Notes under the pieces: model-generated
The model's input: only the letters and a program-made list of their open reading frames with translations
Database searches by the model: none
What the model was told of the DNA's origin: nothing
Part shown: positions 1 to 11,083 of the stretch, piece by piece
Position numbering within the stretch: the stretch's first letter is position 1
Layout: each line of letters opens with the position of its first letter
Translations under genes and position numbers: made by a program
Source: Cladosporium sp. IMV 00045
Taxonomy: Eukaryota > Ascomycota > Dothideomycetes > Cladosporiales > Cladosporiaceae
Reading direction: 5' to 3'
DNA length: 64,000 bases
Assembly: GCA_001931905.2 (NCBI GenBank)
Contig: MSJI02000360.1
Span: forward strand, 1 to 64,000

Positions 1-21
1 AAGAGGATTCCCGGCCACTGA

Positions 22-613
<592 letters not shown>

Positions 614-1446
614 ACGACTCGCTTTCGGCTGGTGCGGATTGGTCGACGGAGGAAGTCGAGGATGTTTTTGGTGGATTACCACGGCATGCTCGTGTTATAG
701 GTAGCGGGAAATGCCAATTCTGCCATGTTTGAATGCCACCAAAAAAATCATATGCTCGCCTTTTCTTTTTGTCTCTATCTTTCTCAACCTTCTTATCCAA
801 CTTCGCGAATTCTCTCCCGCGCGCATCAACCGGATCAGAGTGATTCCCACAACGTCCCGACACATCGCCAAGCTCGCCTGTTGAGAACCACGTTGGAAGG
901 GTCAACATCCAGCTCAGATCAAATATTGTGATTGCACAAACAATGCTCGGGAAAGTTTCCCAGATGCTGTGCAATGCCACGGCTATGCTATACTATACTA
1001 AAAGCTCACCTCGAAAGAAGTCCACTCGTGGAGAACCTGCACTTGGATGAACATGATGGGACATCCTGGACGGCGAAGTACAAACAAAAACACCATCGCG
1101 AACGGTGAGGCGGACAGCCTGGCCTCCATTCACTTCTCGGCAAGGGCTGGAATGGCGGCCACGAAAGAAAGACGTGTTCAACTACCAAACCCTCACCTTA
1201 CTTGCTTAGCTGGAACGAGTCCGAAGAAGACCGAAATGCCATTACTGTTCTTGCCGTTACGGATTTCACCCGTTTGATAGAGAAAGATAAGAGAGTCGGC
1301 CGTGACCTTTTTTCGCTAGAATCGCCATTTCCCACTGGAAAGGAAGTCAAACGCCAGTATCCTGTCCGTTCCAGTCCCGATACCAAGCCGTACCTTCAAG
1401 AGCCTCGTTCACATTACCACCTCGCAACAACTCCCCTACTTCAGCT
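614..1446. other. intergenic, convergent 3' ends
   Basis: This 0.8 kb lies between the L40 stop and the stop of the minus-strand dehydrogenase. I see only short unsupported reading frames. It presumably holds both 3' UTRs. Confidence 0.6.
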
Positions 1447-2603
1447 TCACATATACGGCTTACACTCCCTCTCACACCACTCCCACAACTTAGCCCCCTC
1501 ACTCGCCTCCTTCAAATCGCCCCTCAGCACCCCAAACCTGCCCCAAGGCACGACATACTTGCCCTGATTCTCCTTCTTCCCCGCCTCCTCGCTCCACCCC
1601 GCAAAGAGCTCCGTGTACGCGCCAAAAACCGGCGGGTAGAGTAGGAAGGACATCATAACGCGCTCGTACGACTTGACATGGCGCTGCAGCTCGCTGCTCA
1701 AATTGCCCGGGTTCCAGGCGTTGCTGGCGATGCCGGCGGGCGCGCCGTGGCGGACCGCGTACTCGTGCGCCAGCAGCGCGTTGGAGGCTTTCGACTGCGC
1801 GTAGTCGGTGCGTCGGTCGCCGTGGATTTTGGGCGAGGTTTTGGTGCTGTCCGTCCAGGTTATGCCGTGCTTGGGCGCCATCATGGTTGCGAGCGAGGCG
1901 GCCCAGGTTACGCGCACGGAGCCCGCGGGGGAGGTTGAGGCGGTTTTGGCGAGGAGGGGGGTGAGCAGTTCGGTGAAGAGCCAGGGGCCGAGGACGTTGG
2001 TGCCCATTTGCAGTTCGTGGGATTGAGAGGTCACGGAGCCGGCGGGTGGGATCATGACGCCGGCGTCTGGGGGTGGGATGTGGTTAGCTTCGGGGTTTGG
2101 GTGGGAGGGTTGTTGAGTGACGTTTCTTGCTGTGATGGAATGAAATGCACGGTTGGGATGAGAGAAACGTACTGTTGGTGAGAACGTCGAGACGCTGCTC
2201 ACGCTTCATGAAGTCCTCGGCGGATTTCTTGATGGTGGTCAAGTCGGCGAGGTCGACGTGCAAGAACTCAAGGCGGCCATCGGAGCTAGGGTGGTTCTTC
2301 TTGATCTCTTCAATGGCGGTGTCGGCTTTGCCTTGGGAGCGACCGGCTAGGTAGACGGTACCATTGTGCTGGTAGAGGATGTTGCAAAGCTCTTTTCCAA
2401 CGCCTGGACTTGTTGTTAGTATTGCTGGTGGTGGCAAGTGGCGTTGCGCGATGGCAATCAGCTGGCTTGGAGCACGACAACTCACCTGCGTAGCCTCCAG
2501 TGACGATGAAGACACGACCGGATTGGTTCGGAAGGGTCTTCTCAGTGAGAGTTGGCTTGGGGATGAAGAAGCATTGGCGGAAGGCGTCCCAGTATGCAGA
2601 CAT
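1447..2603 (-). CDS. short-chain dehydrogenase/reductase
   Basis: The product is 322 residues. Exons on the minus strand are 2603-2486, 2403-2173 and 2066-1447. Splicing joins TGGYAG to VGKEL, rebuilding the NAD(P)-binding TGxxxGxG motif, and LTN to NAGV, rebuilding the NNAG motif; this is the main evidence for the intron positions. The catalytic YxxxK is seen as YAQSK, and the following PG segment (WNPGNL) matches the family. The start MSAYWDAF fits a WW-domain-oxidoreductase/retinol-dehydrogenase-like fungal SDR. Such enzymes reduce carbonyls or oxidise alcohols with NAD(P); the substrate cannot be read from sequence. The 5' UTR holds a long GTT repeat. Confidence 0.92.
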
Positions 2604-2644
2604 TGCGATGGATTGAGAGGTTGAAGGTTGTTTGTGAGGGAAGG

Positions 2645-2645
2645 G

Positions 2646-2694
<49 letters not shown>
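2645..2694. repeat. (GTT)16 microsatellite in SDR 5' leader
   Basis: Sixteen uninterrupted GTT units plus two bases lie about 42 bp upstream of the SDR start, reading (AAC)n on the SDR sense strand. The reading frames across it (poly-N/Q/T) are artefacts of the repeat. Confidence 0.95.
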
Positions 2695-3616
2695 GATGAA
2701 GCAGCGGAGAATTGAATGATGAAGGACGAAACACACTTTTCACATGGCAAGAGGGGAATGCGTCAAGGGTTTATATAGTGGTGAGACGATTACAACGACC
2801 CATGCAGGCAAACACTTGAATATCTCACCTCGCACGAGCTCAACAGCACACAGTACAGCTACAGCTGCATTCCTAAAAAGGGATACCACTCAGGTGTCAC
2901 AAACATACATCACTGGATCAGGGGATCCTCGGCATCGGGCGATTTTATGCACGCAGCATGTGTTTAAGCGCTTCTATCGGATTTAATACATGAAAGAGCG
3001 TAGTTTCGTCCGTCGCCGTGCAGGACGAATGTTCGTCCATTATATTGATGCCTAGAGGACGGTCATCAGTCATCAGTCAGATGTCCAGCGTCGCCGCCGG
3101 CAACCGGTGGACTGTTCTCAGTGGTGCCAGCCATCTCGAGACGCGCGAGGTGAGCATGACATCAAAAATCCGCTGCTCTCACCAAGCAAGAGACGCGTTT
3201 AAGTGGGGTTCTTGAACTTTTGACCTGCTCGACTCGAGCCATTGATTATGGAAAGAGAAGGGAATAAGATGCAGCCAGTCAGCAATTGCTCAATATATAA
3301 TAGACTACGGCCATCTGTGTTGGCAAGAAAGGTAATCAAAGAAAAAAACTGTTGTGAAGAGTGGCCCAACAGAGACAGTAGGGCGGGCATGCAGAGGGCG
3401 GGATCTCCCACAAGTCAGTTGCGCTGGTCTATGCTCTGCGCGCCATCTAACACACGCGAGTTGGAACGCACTGCACACACTGCACGCTTTTACTACCACT
3501 CCCCAAGGTCTCCATCCTACGACCTCCTCCCTTGCCCGGCCAATCGTCCGCCTCTCACCGCGTCCGGTCATGTCCATTGCCTACTAATACACTTCACCAG
3601 AGCTGCCTGTACGCAT

Positions 3617-3726
3617 CACGAAAGCAGGATATCAAGTCCCGCCCGCCAGAGGTGCTTAGCCGCGTCTTGCTGCACATAGCAACCACTTCAACCACTTTAC
3701 GCGGCACCTGGCATTTCTCTTCGCGT
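3617..3726 (+). promoter_or_regulatory. SCB-like and MCB-like motifs upstream of FHA gene
   Basis: An exact SCB core (CACGAAA, 3617-3623) is followed by ACGCGG at 3699 and TCGCGT (reverse of ACGCGA) at 3721, all within 130 bp of the FHA-gene ATG. In yeast the FHA genes TOS4 and PLM2 are SBF/MBF targets. Function here is inferred. Confidence 0.35.
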
Positions 3727-3746
3727 CTCTGACGCCCACAATCACC

Positions 3747-5383
3747 ATGGAAGGCTCACCATTCAGAGGCAGGCCTGTGGTCAAGTCTACAGAAGCCGCA
3801 GATGCACCTTCGCGTCGCCCGTCCCTGCTGCCCGCGTTCGAACCTCTCTCCTCCTCACCCGGCCTCCCACGCCCGGCCAAACGCAAGTTCGACGACCTTG
3901 TTGAAGCAAGAAAGTTCTACCCTACACCGATTCCCACCTCTTCCACCGGCATCCTCCAATCCTCATCACCCGCGCGTCAGACGCGTCCTGGTCTCCAGAG
4001 GACTGTCTCCACTCTTTCCGAACGCGCTCCATTGGGCGACGTGCCAACCCTCCATATCCCCTACAATGGCGAGCCCGTCCTCATGGGCCGCTCCAGCAAC
4101 TCCTCAGATTACCAGCTTCCCGGCAACCGTCACGTATCACGCGTCCATGTACGCGCTTCCTGTTCTGCTCCCGACTCTTTGTGCCCTGCTGGCAAGGTAG
4201 AAGTCGAATGCTTGGGATGGAACGGTGCAACGGTGCATTGCCGCGGGCAGATCGTGGATCTGGCAAAGGGCGAATGTTTCATGTCGGACAAGCCGCAAGC
4301 ACAAATCATCGTTGACGTGCAGAGCACGCGTATCATGCTCGCGTGGCCCAAGGAGGCCTCGGATCCCGTTTCCACCCATTCCAAGCCTTCGTGGATGGGT
4401 GGATCACCGACCAAGCGTCACCGCAGTGACGATGCAGTCGACCTTGCGTCCAGCCCGCCTCCGATGCTGCCTTCTTCACGTCAATACACACCAGGCTCGC
4501 CGACACCAAACGATGCGGCCAACACTTTCGAAGAGACCTTCCGCGCCGAAGACTCCAAGAGTCCCGTCAGAGTTTACGAAGACCACTCCTCCGATGAGGA
4601 CGCTGCTCACGAATACGACACACCAGTCCCTAGCAGTGACCCAGACCAGACTATCCTCCAAGTGACCGACGAAGCGACCCCAAAGCCACACGCTACCCAA
4701 GCACCTGATAACGAAGATGTGTCCGAGAACGATGATGAGAACGACGAGAACGACGAAGAGAATGACCCGATCGTTCACTCTTTTGGCCCTTTCGGCGACA
4801 ACCTTCTGTCCAAGTTCGAATCCTTCAAGTCGGTGTCTCCAGGTCTCGCACGTAAGCCATTGGGTTCAGCACTCAACTCACCTGCGAAAACCAAGCAAGC
4901 ACCCGCACCAGCACCAATGCCGCAAGTCGACCTCGACCCCATCCGCAACCACGTCATCAACCAATTGGCCTACTCCCGCATCCACTCACTCCCCCTCTCC
5001 ATCATCCACAGCAACCTCCCCGCCGACATGCGCGGCGCCAAGACCAAGAAGACCGGCTCTTCATCCGACAACAAACCCGTCATCACCACCGCCATCCTCA
5101 AGACCATCATCGACGGCGTCCCATGCGTCGGCGAAATCAAGCGTGAAGGCAAAGACGCCGCCGGCAAATTGCTCGAGAGCGAGTTTTACTACATGCCCGA
5201 GAATGACACGGACGACATGCGTCGCGATACTGTGACCCAGAGTCTGGGCAAGACTGGCATGCGCGCTGCTCGCAAGCAGCACAAGGTGAGTCTGACCTTC
5301 TGTCCATCCCGCCTGTAATGATCCCAAACTGACGCTCTCCTTTTCCTTCACAGCAATACTACTGGAAGAAACCACGCGTGTAA
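3747..5383 (+). CDS. FHA-domain nuclear protein, Tos4/Plm2-like
   Basis: The product is 522 residues. Exon 1 is 3747-5285; a 68 bp intron leads to a tiny last exon, 5354-5383, encoding QYYWKKPRV. Residues about 100-205 look like a forkhead-associated phosphothreonine-binding fold, with the conserved GRS and SRVHV signatures. The middle is acidic and low complexity (runs of D/E/N around residues 325-345). A conserved C-terminal block runs from about residue 395 (IRNHVINQLAYSRIHSLPLS). Fungal Tos4/Plm2 proteins bind chromatin and act in G1/S expression and the DNA damage response. The assignment rests on architecture, so an orthology test is still needed. Confidence 0.83.
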
Positions 5384-6693
5384 TCACGCATACCGTCCTT
5401 CCCTGTAAAAAAGATCACGCGACCCGACCCCATCGTTCTGTTTCTGTTTTTAGTCGTTTCTGCGCGCGTTCTTCCCTTCCTCTTTTCTTTTCTTCACTTC
5501 TTGCATGGCGGCTTAGGTTTGGGTTGGTTTTAAATGGCCCGGGCGAGAAGATACCCTTTCGAAACGCGCGCGTCTCCGTGGACTGAGACGGTAGAGGCTA
5601 CGGGATATCGGACCATCGCATCGCATCGCTTTCATGAGCGGCTTGCGAAGAGCGGGTTTAGGGGTTTGAGTGAGGCCGTGCCATCGATCGCGTGCGCACT
5701 TTTTTTGCTTTTGCTTTTTGGTTTTCATAGGAGGAAAAACGAATGAAACGTTACGGGAAGGGAGATATCATGGGTTCGAAGGAAAATGGAATACGGGTAA
5801 GGATAGGGAAAAGGAGGAGTAGATAGAGAGAGAGATTTTAGGAAAGACTTCAAATTCAAATTCAAAGAAAGAAAACCTCACGCGACTTGGGATGGATGGG
5901 GATATTTGTGCGCGGTTCGTGGTAAACAAATCTCAAGAAAACTGTTGGAATCGACGTCATTTACCCCGCACTCTTTAGCATGGAGTGGGGGAGGGAGGAG
6001 TGCGCCACCAGAAGGTGCAGCGGCCGTACCCGAGGTGTACCCGAGGTCACCCGTTAGCGGCATTGGGCATTGGCCTATTGAATGCCTCTCGTTTCGTTCG
6101 TTGCTTTGGATGAAAGAGATGGAACTATCTCTGCTTGTTTGTTGGATCACTCACCCGCGAATATTCACCTACCCATCGCCCTAAGTATATGTAGAGTATC
6201 TTACAGATTCTACCCTACTTCATGTGGATTGGGGGATTTTTTTATTCGTGGGATTGGATTTGGATTGGCGATTTCAAGGCCTCGACTACTTATTACATGT
6301 ACCTTGTGTGATCAAATGCTGTTTTTAATGTTTGACGCGGCCGCGTGGGACGGATAAAATCATTTTGGCTTGCATTGATGGGAGCCCCTTTTTATGATTT
6401 GTGTCGATTCTTGGAGGCGTCTGTTCAACTCGTCGTAGCGATGGAGTTCTGACGAATATATGTAGGGTGGTGGTGACTTGCTGGCGTACATATATGTTAT
6501 CATCAATGATGCTTACAGCCAAAGCTCGAGCCGAGGCAGCTGCTGGGCACCCATGCTTCCTCCGTGCTTGTCAATCATACATCGAAACATCATTCCACGT
6601 TGCTTCTGGGCGTGTAACCCGTCTCTTGCCACACAAAGCATCTGCTTCTAATAAATACTACCAAGGCTTGCAGTCGCATGTTCGTCACAGACG
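5384..6693. other. intergenic, 1.3 kb
   Basis: Lies between the FHA gene and the thioesterase, both on the plus strand. Only short overlapping frames occur. The tract at 5700-5880 is purine-rich. Nothing else recognised. Confidence 0.6.
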
Positions 6694-7722
6694 ATGCGCC
6701 CCATCAACCTCCTCGCCCTCCTCCCACTCGCCTCCGCCCACCCAACATCACCACCACCCTCCTCCTCTTCCGCCACCGACAAACCCCTCCCCCTCCTAAT
6801 ATGGCACGGCCTCGGTGACCGTTTCGACGCCGAAGGCCTCCACACCGTCGGCGAGCTCGCCGCGCAAGTCCACCCCGGCACCGAAGTGCACTACATCCGC
6901 GTCGCGGAGTCCGGCAGCGACGACCAAACCGGCACCTTCTTCGGCAACATCTCTGCGCAAAGCGCCGAAATCTGCACCTCGCTGTCCAACAACCCCAACC
7001 TCACCTCTCCCTCAGGCCACATCCGCGCCGACGCCCTGGGCTTCTCGCAAGGCGGGCAGTTCCTCCGCGGTCTGATCGAGCGCTGCCCTGCCTTGCGCGT
7101 CCGCTCCCTCCTCACTTTCGGCAGCCAGCACAACGGCATCGCGCAATTCCAGCGCTGCGGCACGTGGGATTTGCTCTGCAAAGGCGCCGTGGCGATCGTG
7201 GGCGGCAACGCGTGGACGGACTACGTGCAGAACCGCGTCGTGCCCGCGCAGTACTATCGCGAAGTCAACAAGACGACTGGTCTGCCGACGGAAGAATACC
7301 TGGAGCATAGCCATTTTTTGGCGGATATTAATAACGAGAGGGAGGGCAAGAACGAGGTTTATAAGAAGCGGATGGCGGCGTTGGAGAAATTCGTCATGGT
7401 CGTTTTTGAGGACGATAAGACTGTTGTGCCGAAGGAGAGTGGGTGGTTTGCGGAGGTTAATGAGACGAGTGGGGAGGTCACGCCTTTGCGGGAGAGGGAG
7501 GTTTATAAGCGGGATTGGTTGGGTTTGAGGCAGTTGGATGGCAAAGGGGGGTTGGTTTTTGAAAAGGTTAAGGGCGAGCATATGCAGCTTGACAAGGGCG
7601 ATTTGAAGAGGGCTTTTGGGGAGTATTTCGGGCCGGAGAGGAAGGGTGGGATTGAGGAGGAAGAAGCTTTTGTGGTCCCGGGAGAGCAGCAGCAAGTGTT
7701 GGGTGGGAAGGGTGATTTGTAG
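6694..7722 (+). CDS. PPT1: palmitoyl-protein thioesterase (PPT1 family)
   Basis: A single exon of 342 residues. The N-terminus has a short hydrophobic signal peptide ending near SAHP. The alpha/beta-hydrolase core begins at PLLIWHGLGD. The nucleophile elbow is GFSQGG with Ser118; the likely catalytic Asp is 241 (in FEDDKTVVP) and His is 296 (in KGEHMQL), in the same order as lysosomal PPT1. The enzyme removes fatty acyl groups from cysteines of proteins in the vacuole or secretory route. The GNIS segment at 84-87 is a possible N-glycosylation site. The 5' half is very C-rich on the sense strand and the 3' half very G-rich. Confidence 0.93.
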   Translation: MRPINLLALLPLASAHPTSPPPSSSSATDKPLPLLIWHGLGDRFDAEGLHTVGELAAQVHPGTEVHYIRVAESGSDDQTGTFFGNISAQSAEICTSLSNNPNLTSPSGHIRADALGFSQGGQFLRGLIERCPALRVRSLLTFGSQHNGIAQFQRCGTWDLLCKGAVAIVGGNAWTDYVQNRVVPAQYYREVNKTTGLPTEEYLEHSHFLADINNEREGKNEVYKKRMAALEKFVMVVFEDDKTVVPKESGWFAEVNETSGEVTPLREREVYKRDWLGLRQLDGKGGLVFEKVKGEHMQLDKGDLKRAFGEYFGPERKGGIEEEEAFVVPGEQQQVLGGKGDL

Positions 7723-8044
7723 GATGCTGTGTCATTGAGATGAATGCTTTTCAGCAACCGCGTTCTTGCATTTGCATCCAGATTGTAATTATGAAATATG
7801 TAGTACAGCGAGGAAGACAGAATCGTTGACAATCGTACACTTCATCATCGTCATCTCCTTCTACCAACAGTCTCATGTACCGCGCCCGCCAGCCAGCCAT
7901 ACCCTCTTCTGTGATCGAAAGCAGCGGCTTGAAAAGAACCTCATGCGCCAGCCCCAAAGTCGACCGGGAAGTGTGCCCAAGGGAAAAAGAAAATCATGAT
8001 ATGAATTACAAGAAAAGGAAAAGGGAGTAGGGGATCTCGGCCGC
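7723..8044. other. short convergent intergenic
   Basis: 322 bp between two stops; presumably 3' UTRs. Nothing recognised. Confidence 0.6.
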
Positions 8045-9166
8045 TCAAGCACCAGCTTTCGAAGTCGCTTCACCAGTCGCCGGAAGCAAAGAGTCAGCCA
8101 AAGGCGAAGCCGCACGCAAGGCGTGGTGATTCTGTAGGCCATTGCCACTCGACGGGGCGCTCGAGTCTGCGATTTGCCGTTCTACTCAGAAAATTACAAA
8201 TTAGCCATGTTTTTCATTCCAAATTTGGCGACAAGCACAAGTGAACTCACCCAACTCGCGAATCCGAAACTTGAGCATCTGATTCTCGCGCGTCAACATC
8301 TGCGTCTCGGCTTGGTAGAAAGTGGCATCGTCGCGAGTCGTCCCGCCGAGCAGGAAGTCTTCCGTCAGAGGGCCCAGGTTGCTGCTGGATGAAGGGCGGA
8401 GAGCAGGGGATGCGGCGTGGCTGTTCGTCGAGCCGGTGTTGGACGCGCGCGCGCCGGAATTTTGACGCGAGAGGGAGTGCGGGCGGTTGAAGACGCCGTG
8501 GCCGTGGGGGAGGGATGGTTGGGGAGCGGCGCTGGAGAAGGAGGGGGAGCGCGAGGCGGGGTGGGCGCTGCTGGGTCGCGATGAGGTGGCGGTTGTGGTT
8601 GTGGTGGTGGTTGTGGGAGGAGTGGGGAGCTCGGAAGTGGGCGATATGGCGGACGAGTCGGTCTGGCGGCCTTGCAGGGCGGCGAGCTGGTCTTGCTGAA
8701 GGCGGATCATGTGTAGCAGGCGGTTGACTTGGCCTTCGGTTTCGGCTTCGAGTTCCTGGTGCAGTTCGCCCAAGCTAGGTTGGCGGTGATGATGAGGATC
8801 TGCAGTGTTGCCGCTGATGAAGCTCGATCGCCTGCCCGCGCGAGGACTGCCATTGTTGTGTGTTTGCATTTCGCCCGGCGCGGGGATCGCAGGGTCGTTG
8901 AGGGAGATGTTGTTCATTAGGCTCGATCTGCGTCGCTCCAGGCTGTTGCCGACGGGTGAGGGAGACCCAGGCGAGCGGTGCAAGCCGGCGTTGATTGTTG
9001 CAGCCGCTTGGAGTGATGACAAAGAAGGCGATCGAGGTGACGGCGGGCCGGGATGGGCTGTGTGGTCGGTCGTCGAGAGCGACATGCGTCGCGGACGCCT
9101 TGACGAGGCCAGCGGAGAGTTCGGAGGGCGTGATGCTGCAGGCATGGTGTTGATGTCAGGCGACAT
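8045..9166 (-). CDS. uncharacterised Ser/Pro-rich protein with coiled-coil segments
   Basis: The product is 350 residues, with exons 9166-8251 and 8181-8045 (intron 8250-8182, GTGAGT...TAG). The family is not recognised. Most of the chain is low complexity, rich in S, P and R, with many SP/RRSS sites. Two helical segments stand out: one around residues 135-165 (GELHQELEAETEGQVNRLL) and one spanning the splice site (QMLTRENQMLKFRIRELERQ), which look like short leucine-zipper-type coiled coils. A run of threonines lies near residue 190. The intron is supported because the second exon continues the heptad pattern. A structural or regulatory scaffold is possible but unproven. Confidence 0.72.
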
Positions 9167-11083
9167 GGTGTCGGCGTGATCAGGTCAGAGAGTGGATGGA
9201 TGTGATTGTGGGCTTGTGAGTAGGTAGGGAATCGAGGTGGCACGATATAAGAGGGCGAGCAAACAAAGAATCATTCACCTGCCTTTGACGTCGTCTTCCG
9301 AGCTCGCCCGTTTGGAGGGCAAGAAAGGTAAGAGGGAAGAAGTGAGGTTGCCCCTCACTCGGTCGGCGCCGCCCTATGTCTTGTCACGATACCGTACCGT
9401 ACTTGAGCGACATGTCGCCACCGCACATTGGAAATGCAACGCAATGCGATGCAATGCAAAGATATCTCGTCACGAGTATCTGGGCCACGCGCCACTACAT
9501 GTCCTCCTGGGCCGGCGGCAGGCTGTCAGATAAAGAAGCATGAGGCTTGCACATTACTGTTGTCTGTGATATATGCACCACGCCGCGTATAACAGCAATG
9601 TACTGCAAACGACAGCGACCGGACCTGCCTCGGTTCTTGTTGTCAGGGCGGCTCGTTGACAAGGCTGCAGCATAGCGTCCATTATTGACAGTCACAAAAG
9701 AAGTGCAATTACCTTAGAGGGCATGACTCTCCGTTTGTTGCTGTGTTTGGGCCTTGCTGCGAACCTCCCTCCACAGTGAATGCTACTGCGGGAAAGATTT
9801 ATGCACCCACCCACATGCTCATCACGGATTTACGCTTCCTCGCGAACTATGGCGACGCTAGCATCCCGGAGGAGCAGACGGCTACATGTAAAAGGCCCGT
9901 TCCAACATGTCACCGTCTGAGATTCGCGTTTGGAGGCATCGCCTGGCTAGCGATATGCACGTCGCTGGCTGGAGAACTGCAGTTCGATCGATGGGAAACC
10001 TTATACTTGACCTATAGCATATATTGCACCTACGAATATCCAGATGCACTCGCCTGGAACTTGACATGCCTCGTCAACTTGGAACAATACCCTCACGGAG
10101 ACACATGCCGAACCGGCAACTAAAGTCCTCCCGAAACGTCGCGGAAGCTAGAAGGCGCACAGCCAGCAGGGATTCTCAGCTTCACCTCCAGCCCCTGAAA
10201 GTGAACTCGCTGATGGCTCGCTCGAGCATCGCTTGTGCCGGACCACACCCTCTGCGATCTATCAATCGTGTCAGTCCGCACTACAAACGCTTGGTCTCGC
10301 CTTTTCGACCCTGCCGCGCTCAGAAGGATTCCACTCGCCCTGTCCACCGTCCGCCGCCATCCGTCAAAGTCCCTCACACAACACCCTTTCCAGCTGGACT
10401 CGCAGGCCGAGGGGTGGGTTGCACAATGCTGCAGCACGCTAGAAAGGTGATTATTGTAGACTGCTACTCATGTGATGATGCACGTTCCTCTCGGGTTTTC
10501 CTCTCTATCCATAAATCGCCCCTCAGTCATCTATCGCACACCTTCGTCCTTCCCAGGGCTTACTAACCCTCCATGCAATAATCGTCCAATACGACCGTAC
10601 GACCCTACCCCGGCCACCCCATCCGGTGGAGCGCCATCTCAACCCAAGCCATAGTGGGATCCCAAGATCTGGAGTTTGCCATCGACGCATCTGGTCTAGC
10701 AAGACTCGTCTAGTGGACGTTTCACCTTTGGTCGCTTCTGCAGCGAGGAGACTTTTCCTTAGCGCAGTCATTAGTTAGAACCACCTCCCGTAGCCTCTTT
10801 GTCGTTCATGTATACTGCAACTCTGACCTCAGCTCTCACCAAAACGCACTCCCAAGACGACAAAGGACGTTGTGGAATGGGATTCTGTTGTGCTTCACTC
10901 CCAACTCTTACCCTCGACTCTTTCGGCACTGGCGCTCACTCAGTTTGAGCAAGCCACAGCCACCGTGAAACCGCAGCATACACGAAGCTGGACCATTCTT
11001 GACACGCCACTCAACGGAAACGCGGATCTCACTTTCTGGTTAAGCATTCTCTCTCCGATCGTGTTCCGCAACCTCCAAGATTC
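9167..11083. other. intergenic, 1.9 kb, divergent promoters
   Basis: Separates the divergent starts at 9166 (minus) and 11084 (plus). Several frames of 60-180 codons occur, but they overlap each other and show no recognisable family or splice continuity. I see no RNA gene. Confidence 0.55.

Larger units (their letters stand above)
2604..3746. other. divergent promoter region, SDR / FHA gene
   Basis: About 1.1 kb between two divergent starts. It contains the GTT repeat, an ACGCGT at 3193-3198, a CACGAAA at 3617-3623 and several ACGCG cores nearer the FHA gene. No gene is supported. Confidence 0.6.

Noticed and set aside
2310..2750. Poly-Q/N/T reading frames over the GTT repeat
   Set aside because: They are translations of a microsatellite in the 5' leader and overlap the well-supported SDR exon 1.
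10024..10566. 180-codon plus-strand frame in the 1.9 kb gap
   Set aside because: Low-similarity, R/S/H-rich composition and overlapping alternative frames; nothing supports a gene.
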